Position numbers and translations under genes: made by a program. The notes below the pieces were generated by a model that saw only the letters and a list, made by a program, of their open reading frames with translations, made no database searches and was not told the origin of the DNA. 54,298 bases of DNA from Sunxiuqinia dokdonensis (lineage in GTDB: Bacteria > Bacteroidota > Bacteroidia > Bacteroidales > Prolixibacteraceae): contig NZ_LGIA01000192.1 in NCBI RefSeq assembly GCF_001270965.1, positions 1 through 54,298 of the forward strand, in the 5' to 3' direction. This document shows positions 52,749 through 54,298 of this stretch, piece by piece (the stretch's first letter is position 1; the number at the start of each line of letters is the position of its first letter).

Positions 52749-53954
52749 ATGGAAAAGGTAGCATACATCCGGGTTGGGACGTCCTATTTCAAACAAGTGA
52801 ACGCACCGACCATTGCCGGCGAGTTCAACCAGATCCTTGTTCCGTGGAATATTGATACCATCAAACAGGACTACGGAAAGGATTTCATCGGGCAAATTCC
52901 CAAGTATGACGGTTTTACCTGTATTCCCAGCCATACCAACTTCAAACAGGTTTGCTCGGGATTCTATAACCGCTATTCTCCGCTCAGTCATAAACCTGAA
53001 GAAGGCCCAATTGAAGTTTCTCTGCGTTTTTTGAATCACATTTTTGGAAGCCAATCAGAACTGGGCCTGGATTACCTGCAATTGTTATATCAAAAGCCCG
53101 TTCAGATTTTGCCGATCCTGTGCCTGGTGTCAAAGGAAAGGTCAACAGGAAAAACCACGTTCCTGAAGTGGCTGAAAACCATCTTCGAAAACAACCTGAC
53201 CTACCTGACAAACGATAGTTTTGGCAGCCAGTTCAATTCGGATTGGACCAATAAACTGCTGATTTGCATCGATGAAGTCCTCTTTAACAAGGAAGAACTG
53301 ACCGAACGGATCAAATACCTCAGCACAACCAACTACAATAAACTGGAAGCCAAAGGCAAGGACAAAGTTGAAGTTGAGTTCTTCGGGAAGTTTATCCTGT
53401 GCAGCAACAACGAAGACAACTTCATTAAAATCGATGCAGCGGAAGAACGGTTTTGGGTCAGGAAAATCCCAAAGTTCAAAACGGAAGACACCGGTTTATT
53501 GCGCAAACTGGTCCGGGAAATCCCCGCTTTCCTGTTCTTTCTAAAAAGCAGGAAACTCAGTACCGAAGAAAGCAGCCGGATGTGGTTTCCTCCGTCAAAA
53601 ATCAGAACCAGCGCTTTGCTGAACCTGGTGAAACACAACCGGAGCCGGGTGGAAAAGGAGCTGGCCAATATCCTGCTAATGGTCATGGAGAAATACGACT
53701 TGGACGAACTGGATTTTTGCCCGTTGGATGCCATGTACGCCGTCAACCAGACCAGGGTAAAAACCGACCTGACCCAAATCAGGCGGTTGCTGAAAAACGA
53801 ATGGAGATTAAGCCCGAAAGAAAACTCACTTACCTATGAAAAATTTGCCATTTGGAATAAAGGTGATATCACCCGGGAAACCAGCACCGGGCGCTTCTAT
53901 ACCGTGAAAAAGGATTTTTTACTTGAAAATTTTGATGAATTGATGAGAGAATAG
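52749..53954 (+). CDS. Superfamily-3 primase-helicase (phage/plasmid P4-like, DUF5906)
   Basis: 401 residues. The helicase part has a Walker A of the form SKERSTGKTTFL (about 128-139), Walker B LLICIDE (about 170-176) and motif C FILCSNNEDNF. The N-terminal about 100 residues have no recognisable domain (a PriCT or origin-binding role is possible) and the C-terminus has a winged-helix-like tail (LTYEKFAIWNKGDIT). It likely starts autonomous replication of the mobile element. Iteron-like repeats overlap its 3' end and follow downstream. Confidence 0.88.
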   Translation: MEKVAYIRVGTSYFKQVNAPTIAGEFNQILVPWNIDTIKQDYGKDFIGQIPKYDGFTCIPSHTNFKQVCSGFYNRYSPLSHKPEEGPIEVSLRFLNHIFGSQSELGLDYLQLLYQKPVQILPILCLVSKERSTGKTTFLKWLKTIFENNLTYLTNDSFGSQFNSDWTNKLLICIDEVLFNKEELTERIKYLSTTNYNKLEAKGKDKVEVEFFGKFILCSNNEDNFIKIDAAEERFWVRKIPKFKTEDTGLLRKLVREIPAFLFFLKSRKLSTEESSRMWFPPSKIRTSALLNLVKHNRSRVEKELANILLMVMEKYDLDELDFCPLDAMYAVNQTRVKTDLTQIRRLLKNEWRLSPKENSLTYEKFAIWNKGDITRETSTGRFYTVKKDFLLENFDELMRE

Positions 53955-54130
53955 ATTATGCTGCTGAAAATAAATAAGATAACCTCTCATCAAAACCTCA
54001 TCAAAGGCTCATCAAAATGAAAAGTGATGAGGATTACTTAAAACCAGAAAATCAAAACTGATGAATTGATGAGAAAATGATGTGATGTAAGTAGCTGACA
54101 GAAAGAGGAGTTAGGAGGTATCTCATCAAA
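53933..54130. repeat. Iteron-like repeat cluster, possible replication origin
   Basis: Three CTCATCAAA units occur in tandem at 53986, 53997 and 54008 (11-bp period), a further copy at 54122, and inverted forms TGATGAG in between. A 16-bp direct repeat TGATGAATTGATGAGA stands at 53933-53948 (in the end of the primase gene) and at 54059-54074. Next to a primase-helicase this is the usual layout of a plasmid or ICE origin. Function inferred. Confidence 0.6.
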
Positions 54131-54168
54131 TCATCAAAAAAATAAGGAGAACACTGCTGATGAAACGA

Positions 54169-54219
54169 ACATGTTGCTCCGCACACAAACACGAATGAAA
54201 ATAATTTTCAGCAACATGT
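54169..54219. repeat. Inverted repeat behind the iteron region
   Basis: ACATGTTGCT at 54169-54178 and its complement AGCAACATGT at 54210-54219, 31 bases apart; the core is ACATGT. It could be an operator or part of an origin. The remaining downstream sequence to the window end is AT-rich and gene-free. Confidence 0.5.
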
Positions 54220-54298
54220 GAGTTCCATCAGACCATTAAAAAACAAATTATTATCTTCCGCATTCAAAAAAATCAAAACTCCTAATTTTTAAAATAGA

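Overview
The window looks like a chromosomal segment of a Bacteroidota bacterium, most likely from the Marinilabiliales/Prolixibacteraceae side of the phylum (inference from gene content and order; no 16S rRNA gene is present). Supporting signs are DUF4270 and Ig-like lipoproteins, carboxypeptidase-regulatory/TonB receptors, the panD-panC block divergent from a half-length glycogen-synthase-like gene, PadR/PspC envelope genes, and several promoters of the Bacteroidota type (TAnnTTTG at -7). The first 36 kb is ordinary core genome; from about 36.5 kb the sequence becomes visibly more AT-rich and accessory.

Layout of the core part. 1-2.5 kb: three translationally coupled cyclophilin-type prolyl isomerase genes, the third fused to a dead trypsin-like domain. 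2.6-8.2 kb: pheS, a HAD phosphatase, a GntP permease, radA and rfaE2. 8.2-16.7 kb: panC-panD, then a divergent run of GT5-like, DUF4270, glmS, Ig-like and DUF3108 genes. 17.2-20.1 kb: a His-rich small exported protein followed by a TonB receptor with a CxxC plug motif. 21.2-27.0 kb: another TonB receptor, then a cobalamin riboswitch driving btuF, a corrinoid adenosyltransferase, btuC and btuD. 27.3-30.9 kb: an envelope-stress-like group (W-M-x-D repeat protein, PadR, PspC protein, DUF4252-like protein, mini-PspC). 30.96-31.3 kb: an array of about 16 tandem 21-bp units, each centred on a near-palindrome. 31.6-36.3 kb: ileS, a DksA-like gene and lspA.

Accessory island. A tRNA-Ile2(CAU) gene at 36.42 kb marks the left border. 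Right of it lies a minus-strand class I lanthipeptide gene cluster of the split-LanB type known from Bacteroidota (pinensin-like architecture): transcription runs from about 49.9 kb leftward through a two-domain glycosyltransferase, a LanC-like protein without zinc ligands, a precursor peptide with a double-glycine leader, a lipoprotein with a metzincin-type HExxHxxGxxD motif, a genuine LanC cyclase, an MDR-family oxidoreductase, the glutamylation and elimination halves of LanB, a C39-peptidase ABC exporter and an HlyD adaptor. A divergent UDP-galactopyranose mutase sits next to the glycosyltransferase. The proposed logic is: ribosomal precursor, then Ser/Thr dehydration by LanB halves, cyclisation by LanC, possible reduction and glycosylation, leader removal at Gly-Gly during export by the C39 ABC protein with HlyD. 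A hairpin terminator directly behind the precursor gene would give precursor in excess over enzymes. A convergent promoter/terminator pair in the gap upstream of the precursor suggests a small antisense-oriented RNA or 19-residue ORF.

Right end (51.6-54.3 kb): the start of a mobile element, with a membrane protein, an excisionase-like helix-turn-helix protein, a superfamily-3 primase-helicase and an iteron-like repeat region that may be its replication origin. No integrase or relaxase is inside the window.

The best candidates for undescribed biology are the lanthipeptide cluster with its odd precursor, dead second LanC, metzincin lipoprotein and glycosyltransferase/UGM pair, and the 21-bp palindrome array upstream of ileS.
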